A DNA stretch of 64,000 bases from G963663315 sp965204925 (GTDB lineage: Bacteria; Pseudomonadota; Gammaproteobacteria; Arenicellales; Poriferihabitantaceae), in assembly GCA_965204925.1 (NCBI GenBank), contig OZ242021.1, positions 1,240,001 through 1,304,000 on the forward strand, given 5' to 3'. Position 1 is the stretch's first letter. Every line of letters starts with the position of its first letter. A program made the translations under genes and the position numbers. Below are positions 53,210 through 62,592 of this stretch, one piece after another. Under the pieces are notes generated by a model. That model was not told where the DNA came from. It worked only from the letters and a program-made list of their open reading frames with translations, and did no database searches.

Positions 53210-54990
53210 TTTCCACGTCTCATAACTTTTTTCTGTTGTAATTTCCACATCTGCGCGTACAGCCCTGACTGATTGATGAGAAAATCATGGCTGCCGCGCT
53301 CTGCAATGCTCCCCCTATCAAGCACGATGATCTCATCTGCGCCAACTATCGTCGACAACCGATGGGCAATGATCAGTGTCGTATTGTCAGTCGCCACGCT
53401 TTTCAGGGCTTTTTGAATCGCATTCTCCGAACGGCTGTCCAGGGAAGAGGTCGCTTCGTCGAAAATCAGAATCCGCGCTCCCTTGAGCGCAACGCGGGCA
53501 ATAGCGACCCGTTGCTTTTCTCCACCGGAAAGTTTCAGTCCCCGCTCGCCAACCAGAATGTCATAACCCCGGGGGTGAGAAGAAATGAAATCATGAATCC
53601 GGGCGACCCTGGCCGCTGCCGCGATCTGTTCATCCGTTGAGCCGGGACAGCCATAATCAATATTATAGCGGACAGTCTCATTGAACAGTACCGTATCCTG
53701 GGGTACCACTCCCATTACAGAGCGTACACTTTCCTGGGTCAGTGACTTTATATTCTGATTGTCTATTGAAATGGAACCGGCATCCGGGTCATATAAACGC
53801 AACAGTAGTTTGGCCAGTGTCGATTTGCCTGATCCCGAAGGACCGACCACTGCCAGGGTATTGCCGCCGGGGATCGTAAAACTGATGTCTTTCAGCGTTT
53901 CCATATCTTGACGGTAGGCGAAACTGACCCGGTCGAAGCGGATCTCCCCGCACTTGAGCGACAGCGCCGCCGCGCCCGGTTGATCGGTAACCTCCGGTTC
54001 TGCATCAAGCAGGTCGAACATACGCTCCATGTCAACCAGGGCATGATTCAAATCCCGATAAACGGAGCCGAGAAAATTGAGCGGAATATAGAGCTGGATC
54101 AGGAATGCGTTGACCATGACGAAATCTCCGATCGTCAGATCCCCTTGCCTGACCCCGGAAGCAGCCAGGATCATCAGAACAGTCAGCCCGACGGCGACGA
54201 TCAGCCCTTGTCCGGTATTCAGGAACGAGAGCGACAGACTGTTCTTGAACGAGGTGTCGCCCCATTGCCGCAAGGCACGGTCATATCCTTCCCGCTCAAG
54301 CCGCTCATTGGTAAACATCTTCACAGTTTCATAGTTGATCAGCGAATCCAGCGCCCAGGTGTTGGCGGCAGATTCGGAATTATTCATCTGCACCCGGAAT
54401 TTGGTGCGCCAACGGGTAACCTGGAAAGTAAAGAAACCGTAGACCACAATGATGCAGAGAGTAATGACAACGTAGCGTCCATCCAGTTGTTGCCAGAGGA
54501 TGCCCAGTACGACCGTGATTTCAATACCCACAGGCAGGATGTTGAATACGACCATTCGTAAAAAATTGATGACCGCCGTACTGCCGCGGTCCATATCCCT
54601 GGACAGCGCCCCCATCTTTCGGTCCAGATGAAACGATAACGACAGATTGTGAAGGTGCCCGAATACCCTGGAGGATATATCCATGGCGACCCGAATCCCG
54701 GTTCGGGAAAACACCACATTGCGAATCTCATTGAACAGAGTCGTACTGAATCGCAGCAGCCCATAGGCTGCGAGCAACCCGACCGGTACGGCGACAAGCG
54801 CCTCCGCATCCAGGTCATCGACGATTCGTTTCAACGTCACCGGCACCGCCACATTCGCCACGCGGGCCAATACCAGAAACAACAGCGCCACGGCGACTCG
54901 CATGCGATGTCTCCACAGCCAGGGCAGTAATCGTCCTGATATACTCCAGTTACCTTTCCGGTCGGTGGAAACTTTTATATGGGGGGTCAT
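53206..54990 (-). CDS. ATM1/HMT1-type ABC exporter
   Basis: This half-transporter of about 594 residues has an N-terminal membrane domain (six helices from about residue 30) fused to an ABC ATPase: Walker A VGPSGSGKSTLAKLL (about 380), signature LSGGEKQRVAIARV (about 487), Walker B ILIFDEATSSLD. The sequence RGSTAVINFLRMVVFNILP is characteristic of ATM1-like exporters, which move glutathione-conjugated metals or persulfides. The frame is open further upstream, but that part overlaps the divergent trhO, so the ATG at 54990 is chosen. Confidence 0.88.
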   Translation of the reverse strand: MTPHIKVSTDRKGNWSISGRLLPWLWRHRMRVAVALLFLVLARVANVAVPVTLKRIVDDLDAEALVAVPVGLLAAYGLLRFSTTLFNEIRNVVFSRTGIRVAMDISSRVFGHLHNLSLSFHLDRKMGALSRDMDRGSTAVINFLRMVVFNILPVGIEITVVLGILWQQLDGRYVVITLCIIVVYGFFTFQVTRWRTKFRVQMNNSESAANTWALDSLINYETVKMFTNERLEREGYDRALRQWGDTSFKNSLSLSFLNTGQGLIVAVGLTVLMILAASGVRQGDLTIGDFVMVNAFLIQLYIPLNFLGSVYRDLNHALVDMERMFDLLDAEPEVTDQPGAAALSLKCGEIRFDRVSFAYRQDMETLKDISFTIPGGNTLAVVGPSGSGKSTLAKLLLRLYDPDAGSISIDNQNIKSLTQESVRSVMGVVPQDTVLFNETVRYNIDYGCPGSTDEQIAAAARVARIHDFISSHPRGYDILVGERGLKLSGGEKQRVAIARVALKGARILIFDEATSSLDSRSENAIQKALKSVATDNTTLIIAHRLSTIVGADEIIVLDRGSIAERGSHDFLINQSGLYAQMWKLQQKKVMRRGK

Positions 54991-55101
54991 CGGGCGTGGA
55001 AGGAAGGCAAGGATAGAATATAGTAACTGATAACTGCAAAAAAATTTTCTGTTATGCCGAATCCACCCGAAAACAGGTCGCGTTACCGATAAACAAATGC
55101 C

Positions 55102-56082
55102 ATGACAGAGCCTGCAAACAATATCGCGGTTTGCACATTTTACAAATTCACTGCGCTTGCCCATTACACCTCCCTCAAGGAACCGATTCTCGATCGGTTG
55201 TCCGGAAACCACATCGTTGGCACCGTGCTGCTTGCCAAAGAAGGAATCAACGGTACGGTCGCCGGTGAGCGGGAAGCAGTCGATCAATTTCTCGAGTGGC
55301 TGGGGGGGCAAGCGGAATTTTCAGGCATCGAGTTCAGGAAATCCGCAACAGACCGCTTGCCATTCAAGCGTACCCGGGTCAAACTGAAAAAAGAGATTGT
55401 CACCATGGGTATCAAAGGCATTGACCCGCCGGTCCTTTCGGGAACACATGTTGACCCCGAAGAGTGGAATTCACTGTTACGAGACCCCCGCACGCTTGTG
55501 GTCGACACCCGAAACGAATACGAGATTGAAGTGGGACATTTTGAAAATGCGGTGAATCCCCATACCAAAAATTTCAGGGAATTCCCGCAATACGCGCTGG
55601 AGAACCTGGCTTCGCACAGCCATAAAAAGATCGCCATGTATTGCACCGGAGGTATTCGTTGTGAAAAAGCCACGGCCTTCCTGAAACAGAACGGTTTTGA
55701 ATCCGTATATCATCTCAAGGGCGGAATCCTCAATTATCTTGAAACGATCCCGCGGTCGGAGTCGAGGTGGCGGGGTGAATGTTTTGTGTTCGATGAACGG
55801 GTCACGGTCAACCATGATCTGAACCGGGGTAGCTACGATCAGTGCCATGCTTGCCGCATGCCAATCACGGCACGGGACAAGGCCAGCGAGCATTACCAAC
55901 CGGGAGCGAACTGCCCGAAATGTCATAACAAGCGCTCGCAACAGGACAAAGCGAGGTTTGCAGAGCGGGAAAAACAGGTTCAGTTGGCACAAGAGCGCGG
56001 AGAGCAACATCTGGGTCCCGGAGCCATGCCCGGTTTGGTTGCTCGTAACCGCAACAGCGGGCAAGGGTCGTCGAATGACTGA
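55102..56082 (+). CDS. trhO: tRNA uridine 34 hydroxylase TrhO (rhodanese family)
   Basis: This 326-residue protein hydroxylates U34 of tRNA, the first step to 5-methoxyuridine or 5-carboxymethoxyuridine. It has the N-terminal acylphosphatase-like domain (LLAKEGINGTVAG), a rhodanese domain with the active-site loop MYCTGGIRCEKATAFL (Cys about 180) and a Cys-rich C-terminal part (CHACRMPITARD, NCPKCHNKR). The final 20-odd residues (HLGPGAMPGLVARNRN) are probably foreign: a 48-base repeat of this region at 62485 has a stop codon right after QLAQERGE. Confidence 0.93.
   Translation: MTEPANNIAVCTFYKFTALAHYTSLKEPILDRLSGNHIVGTVLLAKEGINGTVAGEREAVDQFLEWLGGQAEFSGIEFRKSATDRLPFKRTRVKLKKEIVTMGIKGIDPPVLSGTHVDPEEWNSLLRDPRTLVVDTRNEYEIEVGHFENAVNPHTKNFREFPQYALENLASHSHKKIAMYCTGGIRCEKATAFLKQNGFESVYHLKGGILNYLETIPRSESRWRGECFVFDERVTVNHDLNRGSYDQCHACRMPITARDKASEHYQPGANCPKCHNKRSQQDKARFAEREKQVQLAQERGEQHLGPGAMPGLVARNRNSGQGSSND
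55981..56028 (+). repeat. 48-base direct repeat in trhO 3' end, left copy (putative att)
   Basis: This segment matches 62485-62532 at 42 of 48 bases; all six differences are transitions. The left copy lies in the coding end of trhO, and the right copy is beyond the BREX-like island. Insertion into the 3' end of a gene, with a duplicated end, is typical of site-specific integration. Confidence 0.6.
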
Positions 56083-56230
56083 ACATCCTCTTTCCACGCA
56101 CATTGGCAGGCGGGTATCCCTCACCGGACACTTTGATTGACCAAACCCGGGACCGAAGTATGTTCACTTCCGGCCAGCTTCTCCGGATCACTTTGATGCC
56201 AATATTCTGAAGGGAATTATAAAGAATACT

Positions 56231-56256
56231 TGACAGGGTTTATCCCTCTTGGTAAG
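56231..56256 (+). repeat. Probable IS1595 left end
   Basis: GGGTTTATCCCTCTTGG lies about 50 bases before the transposase and resembles terminal repeats of IS1595-type elements. No matching right end is seen. Confidence 0.4.
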
Positions 56257-56285
56257 ATGTCATCATCAATCAAGAGGTTAGACAG

Positions 56286-56873
56286 ATGGCACAGCAAGCA
56301 CCAGGCAAGGCACACCGCGAAGGCATCAGCCTGATCGACATGTTCCCGGACAACGACATCGCAACCAGATGGTTCGAGAGCGTGGTTTGGGAAGATGGCC
56401 GGTTCTGTGGCAAGTGCGGCAGCGCCAGCACCAAGGTCGTCAAGAGCGGCAAGCCGATGCCCTACTGGTGCAGCGATTGCCGATCCTACTTCAGCGTCAA
56501 GACCGGCACTCCGCTTCAGAATTCCAATGTCCCGATGCAGAAGTGGTGTATTGCCATTTACCTTTGCTTCACTTCCCTGAAGTCGGTTTCCTCCATGAAG
56601 TTGCACCGGGACATCAAGGTTTCGCAGCCTACGGCATGGTTCATGCTCCACCGCATCCGTGAAGCATGGATGGGCAACGATGACGATGACAAGTTTGACG
56701 GGCCGGTCGAGGTGGATGAATCCTGCTTCGGCGGCAAGCGTGCAAACATGAGCAACGCCAGGCGCAAGGAACTGGCGGAACAAGGCTTTGGCCGTGGACC
56801 TGTCGGGAAAACGATGGTCGTTGGCATCAAGGATCGCGACACCAACGAGAGGCGCCGGTATCCTGCGCGCTAA
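56286..56873 (+). pseudogene. IS1595-family transposase, truncated
   Basis: This is the N-terminal 190 residues of an IS1595/ISXO2-type transposase: a zinc ribbon (FCGKCGSAST, PYWCSDCRSYFSVKTG), a helical region and the start of the ISXO2 catalytic domain with its first Asp in VEVDESCFGGKRANM. The domain ends abruptly at GIKDRDTNE (about 56850), joined to unrelated sequence, so about the last third is missing. Confidence 0.85.
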
Positions 56874-57048
56874 GCCGAATATTCACTGGAAGAAAGACCG
56901 CGGCCAGGAGCCGACGCGCGATCAGACTCAGTTTCCCCGGTTCTGGACAAACGGCAAATTCACCGGCGAGCGGGTCAACGATGTGCATCTGAGAATTGCC
57001 GAGAAGCACACTGCTCGTGCGCAGGCAAGGGAGGTTAGCAATGACTGA
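56853..57048 (+). pseudogene. C-terminal tail of a truncated gene, perhaps BREX methyltransferase PglX
   Basis: A 5'-truncated frame reads LRAKPNIHWKKDRGQEP, TQFPRFWTNGKFTGERVNDVHL and IAEKHTARAQ before its stop. The stop overlaps the ATG of the following PHP/SMC-like gene (ATGACTGA), so it belonged to that operon. From memory the pattern resembles C-termini of large adenine methyltransferases next to pglZ; the identity is not certain. The IS1595 fragment has replaced its upstream part. Confidence 0.4.
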
Positions 57049-59831
57049 TAACCTGAATCAAGACTGGCCCTATCCGGGCTCGCGCTGGTGGAAGTTTGAC
57101 TTCCATACCCACACGCCTGCGTCCACCGATACTCCCTGGGCAAAGCAGAGCCTCGCGCTTTCACCGGACGATTGGTTGCGAAAATACATGGCAGCCAGCG
57201 TCGACTGCATTGCGGTGACCGACCATAACTGTGGCGACTGGATCGATGGTCTCAAAGCTGCCTACGAGCGCATGAAGGATCAAGCTGAGATTGGATCGTC
57301 GCCCGCCGGCTTTCGCGAGTTGACACTGTTCCCTGGGGTAGAGATTTCCGTCAATGGAGGGTTTCACCTTCTTGCTATTTTCGATCCGTCGGCAAAAACC
57401 CGCACAATCACGGATCTTCTGGCAGCTGTTCGCTACCAAGACAAAGACGGCGATAGCGATGGAGTGACGCGAGAGAGCTCCGCTAACGTAGTGCAAGCCG
57501 TTCTGGATGCTGGGGGTATTCCAATTCCAGCTCACTCTGATCAGGACAAGGGTCTGCTTCGGGTCAATGCCGGTACGCGAGAGTGCGTTCTTGATGCCAA
57601 CACGGTGCGTCAGGTCATGGGTATCAAGGATCTACTTGCGGTCGAGTGGGTCGATAGCGCACTGCCCCCACCGGCGTGCGTGCAAAAGGAAGTCGAGGGT
57701 CTCGCACGAATCCTCGGCAGTGACTGCCATAGTTTTCAGGGAAATAACACGCCGGGATCGCGCTATACATGGGTCAAGATGGCGAGTCCAACACTTGAGG
57801 GCCTGCGCCTGGCACTCTTGGATGGCAATGGCATCTCGGTTCGGCGCAGCGATGAGGGAGTGTTCCAACCATTCCAGACGCCGGCACATTTCGTCACCGG
57901 CATCGAGATCGAGTCCGCCCGTTTCATGGGAAATGGTGCGCCGGAACGCCTTGACTTCACCCCTTACTACAACGCATTGATTGGCGGGCGCGGGACCGGG
58001 AAGTCGACTATTGTCCATGCGCTTAGGCTTGCTTACCGTCGCGAGGAAGACCTGCGACTTCTCGAAGAACATAATCGTCATTTCAAAAGTTTTTCTGAAC
58101 CCGTTCGAGGCCGTGACGAGGACGGCGCACTGCGTGATAACACGGAGATTCGCTGAGGTGATGCGGGATGGTGCCATGCATCGGCTGCGTTGGCGTCGAG
58201 ACGGTCAAGGCGCGGTCGTCGAGGAGCAGAAGGAGAAAGGCGAATGGCGCCCCTCGGCAAGCCAGGCGGTAACAACCGAGCGGTTTCCAATCCGATTGTT
58301 CTCGCAAGGCCAGATCGCGGCCATGGCGGGTGAAAGTCGCCAGGCGCTGCTCGATGTCATCGACGAAGCAGCGGAGGTTGGTGATCTTAAGCGTGGCTTC
58401 AAGGAGGCGAAGCGCACCTATTTCACGAAGCGGGCGCGGTTACGTGAATTGGGCGGAAGGCTGGAAGGTCGCCCGGAGTTGGAGCGCAAGCTTGCGGATC
58501 TGAATCGAAAGCTGGAAGCCTTGGCGCAGTCCCATCATGCCGAGGTCTTGAAAGCCCACCAACAAGCGTTACGTCAACGCCGAGAGGTCAGTACCTCAGT
58601 CGAACAACTGCAAACGATGCCGGGCCGGACCGAGTCGTTGATGCAGGATCTCCTACTCGACGATTGGCCGGAAGGCATCTTCGAACCGACGAAAGATCAA
58701 GACGCGGTTGCTTGGAGGGCTGAGGCAGAACGAGCGTTGGGCGAGGCACGAGAGGCGCTTGCAAAGACTGCGCAGACGCTTGCTGAGAAGGTGCGTACGC
58801 TCGGCATGGACCGTCGACTTGCAGAATGGCAGCAACGCGCTGACAAGGCGCAGTCTGGCTATCAGTCGCTACAAGCCGCGCTTGCCGAACAGGGAGTCAC
58901 CGACCCACAGGCCTTTGGGCGTTTGGTGCAGGAACGTCAGCAACTCGAAAGCCAATTAAAGGAGCTGGATCAGCTACGAAAGGACCGAGAAAGTCTTGAA
59001 GCCGAAAACCACACCCAGTGGATACGTGTCCTGGATGCGCGCAGGGCCATTACTCATGCACGTGAAAAATTTGTGGGAGCCACGTTGGCGGCGAATAACT
59101 TCGTGCGCATGGAGGTGGTCGGATTCGGCTTTGAAGGACGCAGCATCGAGCGCAATCTGCGAGATCTGCTTGATGTACAGGACGAACGCTTCGAAAACGA
59201 TATTTTGCGGTTTGATGGTGGAGAGCCTGCGGGTGGTTTGGCATTTGATCTGGCTGTTGCGGAAGATCGCGAAACTGCCTTGAAGGATGTCAAACAGCGG
59301 CTGATGGCCCCTGATGGAGGCTTTGGCGGCCATTTCCGAAATTACCTACAGCGCAAACTGGAAAAGCCGGAATTTGCAGATCATATCCGCTGCTGGTTCC
59401 CCGATGATGATCTGTGCATTGAGTACAGCCGTGCGGGGGATGGCCGCGATTGGTCTGCCATTACCCAGGGTTCACAGGGCCAACGATCAGCGGCGTTGTT
59501 GGCATTTCTGCTTGCGTTTGGTGACGAACCGCTGATCCTGGATCAACCGGAAGACGATCTGGACAACCATCTGATCTATGAATTGATAGTTCGACAGATC
59601 CGTGAGAACAAACGTCGTCGACAACTGATCATCGTGACGCATAACCCCAACGTGGTTGTCAATGGTGACGCCGAGATGGTACACGCCTTCGATTTTCGTG
59701 GAGGTCAGTGCCGGGTCGTAGAGCGTGGGGCCTTGCAGGAGAAAACAGTACGAGAGGAAGTATGCCGCGTCATGGAGGGCGGCCGCGAGGCGTTCACCCG
59801 GCGCTGGGTGCGCTTGGGTCGGGAGGTCTGA
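57041..59831 (+). pseudogene. TrlF-like PHP/SMC-type ATPase split by one frameshift
   Basis: Together the two frames encode a protein of about 930 residues. The first (57041-58156) has a PHP phosphoesterase domain (KFDFHTHTPASTDTPW, AVTDHNCGDW, GSDCHSF) and a Walker A GGRGTGKSTIVHAL. At about 58151 one extra base shifts the frame (DNTEI then AEVMRDGAMH). The second part has a long coiled coil and the SMC-like signature GSQGQRSAALLAFLL with Walker B PLILDQPEDDLDN. This matches the TrlF family of AAA-like ATPases seen in restriction islands. The gene is coupled to its neighbours on both sides. Confidence 0.8.
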
Positions 59832-59832
59832 C

Positions 59833-61095
59833 ATGTTTGCGACACGCAGCGAGTTGCTGGAGAAGATTCGTTTGGGCGAAGACAATTTCCTGGAGTTGAA
59901 GGAGGTTCGCTTTGCCGGCGGCAAGATACGTGGGCCGGAGCAGAATGACCTTGCCGATAAGCTGGCCGCCTTTGGCAACACCCGGGGAGGTGTGCTGCTC
60001 CTGGGCGTTCATGACAAGACTCGCGAAGCGCTGGGAATCCCCGTCGATCGCCTCGATGCCGTGGAATCGCTGGTGCGCCAGGCCTGCGAGGATTCGATTA
60101 AGCCTCCTGCTGCGCCCGTGATTGAACGCCTCAGCCTGCCCGATAACGCTGGTGTCGAACAACCGGTGATTCGTGTCGAGGTCCCACCTAGCCTATTTGT
60201 GCGCCAAAGCCCGGGCGGATATTTTCACCGTGTTGGATCGTCGAAGCGTCCGATACCGCCCGATCAATTAGCGCGGCTGTTTCAGCAGCGTAGCCAGGCG
60301 CGGCTTATTCGATTCGATGAAACTCCCGTTCCTCACGCAACACTCGGCGCTCTGGACGAAGCTCTATGGCGACGCTTCGTGACACCGCAGACCACGGATA
60401 CGCCGGAGCAACTGCTCTCCAAGCTGGCTATGGCATCGCAAGACGATGCTGGAACGTGGCGGCCCACTGTGGCCGGCGTGCTGCTGGCTTCCCGCGAACC
60501 TCGGCAGTTTCTCTCCAGCGCATTTATTCAGGCTGTCGCTTACCAAGGAACAAAGATTTCACCTCAAACGGAGTCTGCCTACCAGAGTGACGCCCGAGAC
60601 ATCTCCGGACCGCTGGATCAACAAATCTTCGATGCTTGTGACTTTGTGCGAAAGAACATGCGGGTCTTAGCGAGAAAGAGGCCAGAGGGCGGGCGCGAGG
60701 ACTTTCCGCAATTTGACATGCTTTCCGTTTTCGAGGCGATCACAAATGCGGTAGCCTATCGGGACTATTCAATGTCGGGCAGCAAGGTACGGCTTCGGCT
60801 ATTCGATGATCGCTTGGAGTTGTACGCCCCGGGCCTCCTGGCGAACACGATGACCCCAGAGAGCTTGCCCTACAGGCAGGCTGCGAGAAACGAGTCCATT
60901 ACCAGTCTATTGGCGCGGTGCCCTGTTGAACGAGAAGATTTCGAAGCCCATCGCACACACATTATGGATAAACGGGGAGAAGGAGTACCGATCATCCTTT
61001 CTCGAAGCGAACAGCTTTCGGGACAAGCTCCGGAATATCGTCTAATTGATGAATCGGAACTGCTGCTGACGATCTATGCTGCGGCTGTTTCTTGA
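59833..61095 (+). CDS. AlbA_2/divergent-AAA ATP-binding protein with GHKL-like C-terminus
   Basis: This protein of about 420 residues starts MFATRSELLEKIRLGEDNFLELK (Schlafen-like AlbA_2 fold), with LADKLAAFGNTRGGVLLLGV as the AlbA_2 core. A C-terminal GHKL-type half follows: FEAITNAVAYRDYS, DRLELYAPGLL. It begins 1 base after the TrlF-like gene and overlaps the next gene's leader, so it belongs to the same operon. The family (COG2865) accompanies BREX and other defence clusters. It appears intact. Confidence 0.82.
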   Translation: MFATRSELLEKIRLGEDNFLELKEVRFAGGKIRGPEQNDLADKLAAFGNTRGGVLLLGVHDKTREALGIPVDRLDAVESLVRQACEDSIKPPAAPVIERLSLPDNAGVEQPVIRVEVPPSLFVRQSPGGYFHRVGSSKRPIPPDQLARLFQQRSQARLIRFDETPVPHATLGALDEALWRRFVTPQTTDTPEQLLSKLAMASQDDAGTWRPTVAGVLLASREPRQFLSSAFIQAVAYQGTKISPQTESAYQSDARDISGPLDQQIFDACDFVRKNMRVLARKRPEGGREDFPQFDMLSVFEAITNAVAYRDYSMSGSKVRLRLFDDRLELYAPGLLANTMTPESLPYRQAARNESITSLLARCPVEREDFEAHRTHIMDKRGEGVPIILSRSEQLSGQAPEYRLIDESELLLTIYAAAVS

Positions 61096-61105
61096 GGTAG
61101 AGCCA

Positions 61106-61981
61106 GTGTTGGACACTCGAGAGGCTAAAAACAAACTAACGGTAGTCGAGGCTTTGGTACAGTCACTTGAGCGTGCTGCCAAGTTCAATCCGAACGATGT
61201 TGTGCATCCCTACGCGATCTTGTGGACGGACCATGATTCTCAATGGCAACCGATCATCGCTCAGCTGCGGCGGCTGCTACCACAGCTCCTGACCTTCGGC
61301 GACTACGAGCCGGAACTCCGAAGTGGGCCGGCAACTTGGTTGCGGAGCGTAGTTGATCGCGCGTTGCCGGAAGTACAGATGCCCGAAGGCACAACGCCAA
61401 TCGTCTATTTACCCGGGGTTAGCCGGCAGGAGCTGCGCGCGGTCCAGGAGTGCCCAGACGGTCTCAAGCCCTTGGTCGAACTGCCGTACCGGGGTGTTTG
61501 CTGGTTGCTGGTTGCTGGACGCAGAAGAACGGCAAGGACTGGACGGTAGAAGCGTTCCTTGTTTCGGAGGAAGGCGGATTGGGTCTGGACGTCACGCGTG
61601 ACGCGACCACGCGCCGCGCCATGCTCGGCGCACTGGTGGAGCTTGCCACTACCTCGGTCGATCGGTTGAAAGGCAAGCACCTTGAGGCCGAAGACTTCGA
61701 CAAGCTCTTTTCTGACGACCCGGCGAAAAACCTTCTGCTGTGGTTGAGCGACCCGGAGGCGGTGAAATCGGGATGGAACGAAGACATTAAACGCCGTATA
61801 CCGGCCTTGGCTTGAGTCGGCTGCGGAGCATCTTCAGGTCCTCGCAGAGAAGGATCCCTTGCCTGGACACGGCCAGCCGCCCGAGGAATTGAGCGTCGAA
61901 CTTGGCGGTATGGTCTTGTTCGCCGATGATCTCCGGTTTGACGTATCTCAACGTCTGGCCGACCGCACGGTGAGGACGGGT
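61106..61981 (+). pseudogene. pglZ: pglZ (BREX alkaline-phosphatase-like) broken and internally deleted
   Basis: A GTG start at 61106 with GAGGTA upstream begins VLDTREAKNKLTVVEALV, followed by AILWTDHDSQWQPI, TPIVYLPGVSRQELRAVQ and LPYRGVCW: the N-terminal region of type-B PglZ. At 61498 three tandem copies of TTGCTGG put it out of frame; one copy would join GVCW to TQKNGKDWTVEAFLV. The reading then stops at 61815. In another frame a second fragment, VLFADDLRFDVSQRLADR, is the start of the PglZ phosphatase domain, so an internal part is deleted. Confidence 0.75.
61498..61518 (+). repeat. Triple heptanucleotide TTGCTGG inside pglZ
   Basis: Three perfect tandem 7-base units interrupt the pglZ frame by 14 bases. 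Counts of one or four would leave the frame open; three close it. Confidence 0.9.
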
Positions 61982-62449
61982 GAAGAGGAGTTATTCAAGG
62001 CTCGGGCCCGTGAGCAAGGCTCAATCAAGCTCATTGACATCGTTCGGGCCAAGCTTGATGCCGAGACCGATTCCTTCGTCGCCGAGCTGCCGAGCCTCGC
62101 GATCAAGGATGTGCGCATCGACGATAGTCTGGTTAAACAGCATGAGCGGATGCTTACGGACGGCTTCTATGCGGAAGTATCCCTGAGCTACGACGCGACG
62201 ATCGCCCAGGAAAGAGGTGAGCGACCCTTTGCCATCGATAGCCTGCGAGCCATCCAGCTTTCCAAGGCCGATGCGATCGATACTCTGAAGCGCGGTCGCC
62301 ACGACTTCACATCCGAGGAATGGAAACGACTGCTACTTCGAAGTGTTGACCTTGAGCCCGCTGCCACCCGAAATGCGGGACGACACAGCGTTCAGAGATT
62401 GGCTGACTCGACCGGGCGTGGCCGGGGGGCGCGCTGGAAAGCCCGGTAG
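61982..62449 (+). pseudogene. brxL: BrxL-like N-terminal fragment fused to pglZ remnant
   Basis: After the PglZ piece the frame continues with AREQGSIKLIDIVRAKLDAET, ELPSLAIKDVRIDDS, then HDFTSEEWKRLLLRSVDLEP. This resembles the N-terminal region of the Lon-like BREX protein BrxL, in particular the end SEEWKRLLLRS-x-x-LEP. brxL follows pglZ in type 1 BREX loci. The ATPase and protease parts are absent, and the frame ends in unrelated sequence. The assignment is from remembered family pattern. Confidence 0.55.
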
Positions 62450-62484
62450 CCCGCTTCATTGGCTTATTCTGGCTTATTCCGATT

Positions 62485-62532
62485 CAATTGGCACAAGAGC
62501 GCGGAGAGTAACATCCGGGCCCCGGGGTCATG
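62485..62532 (+). repeat. 48-base direct repeat, right copy (putative att)
   Basis: This is the right partner of 55981-56028. Read in the trhO frame it gives QLAQERGE followed by TAA, plausibly the original end of trhO displaced by the island. Confidence 0.6.
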
Positions 62533-62592
62533 GTCAATTCAGGGAGTAAGGCCGGGACGGGGTGTCGTTGAAAGGCCGCCTCCGGGTCCTCT

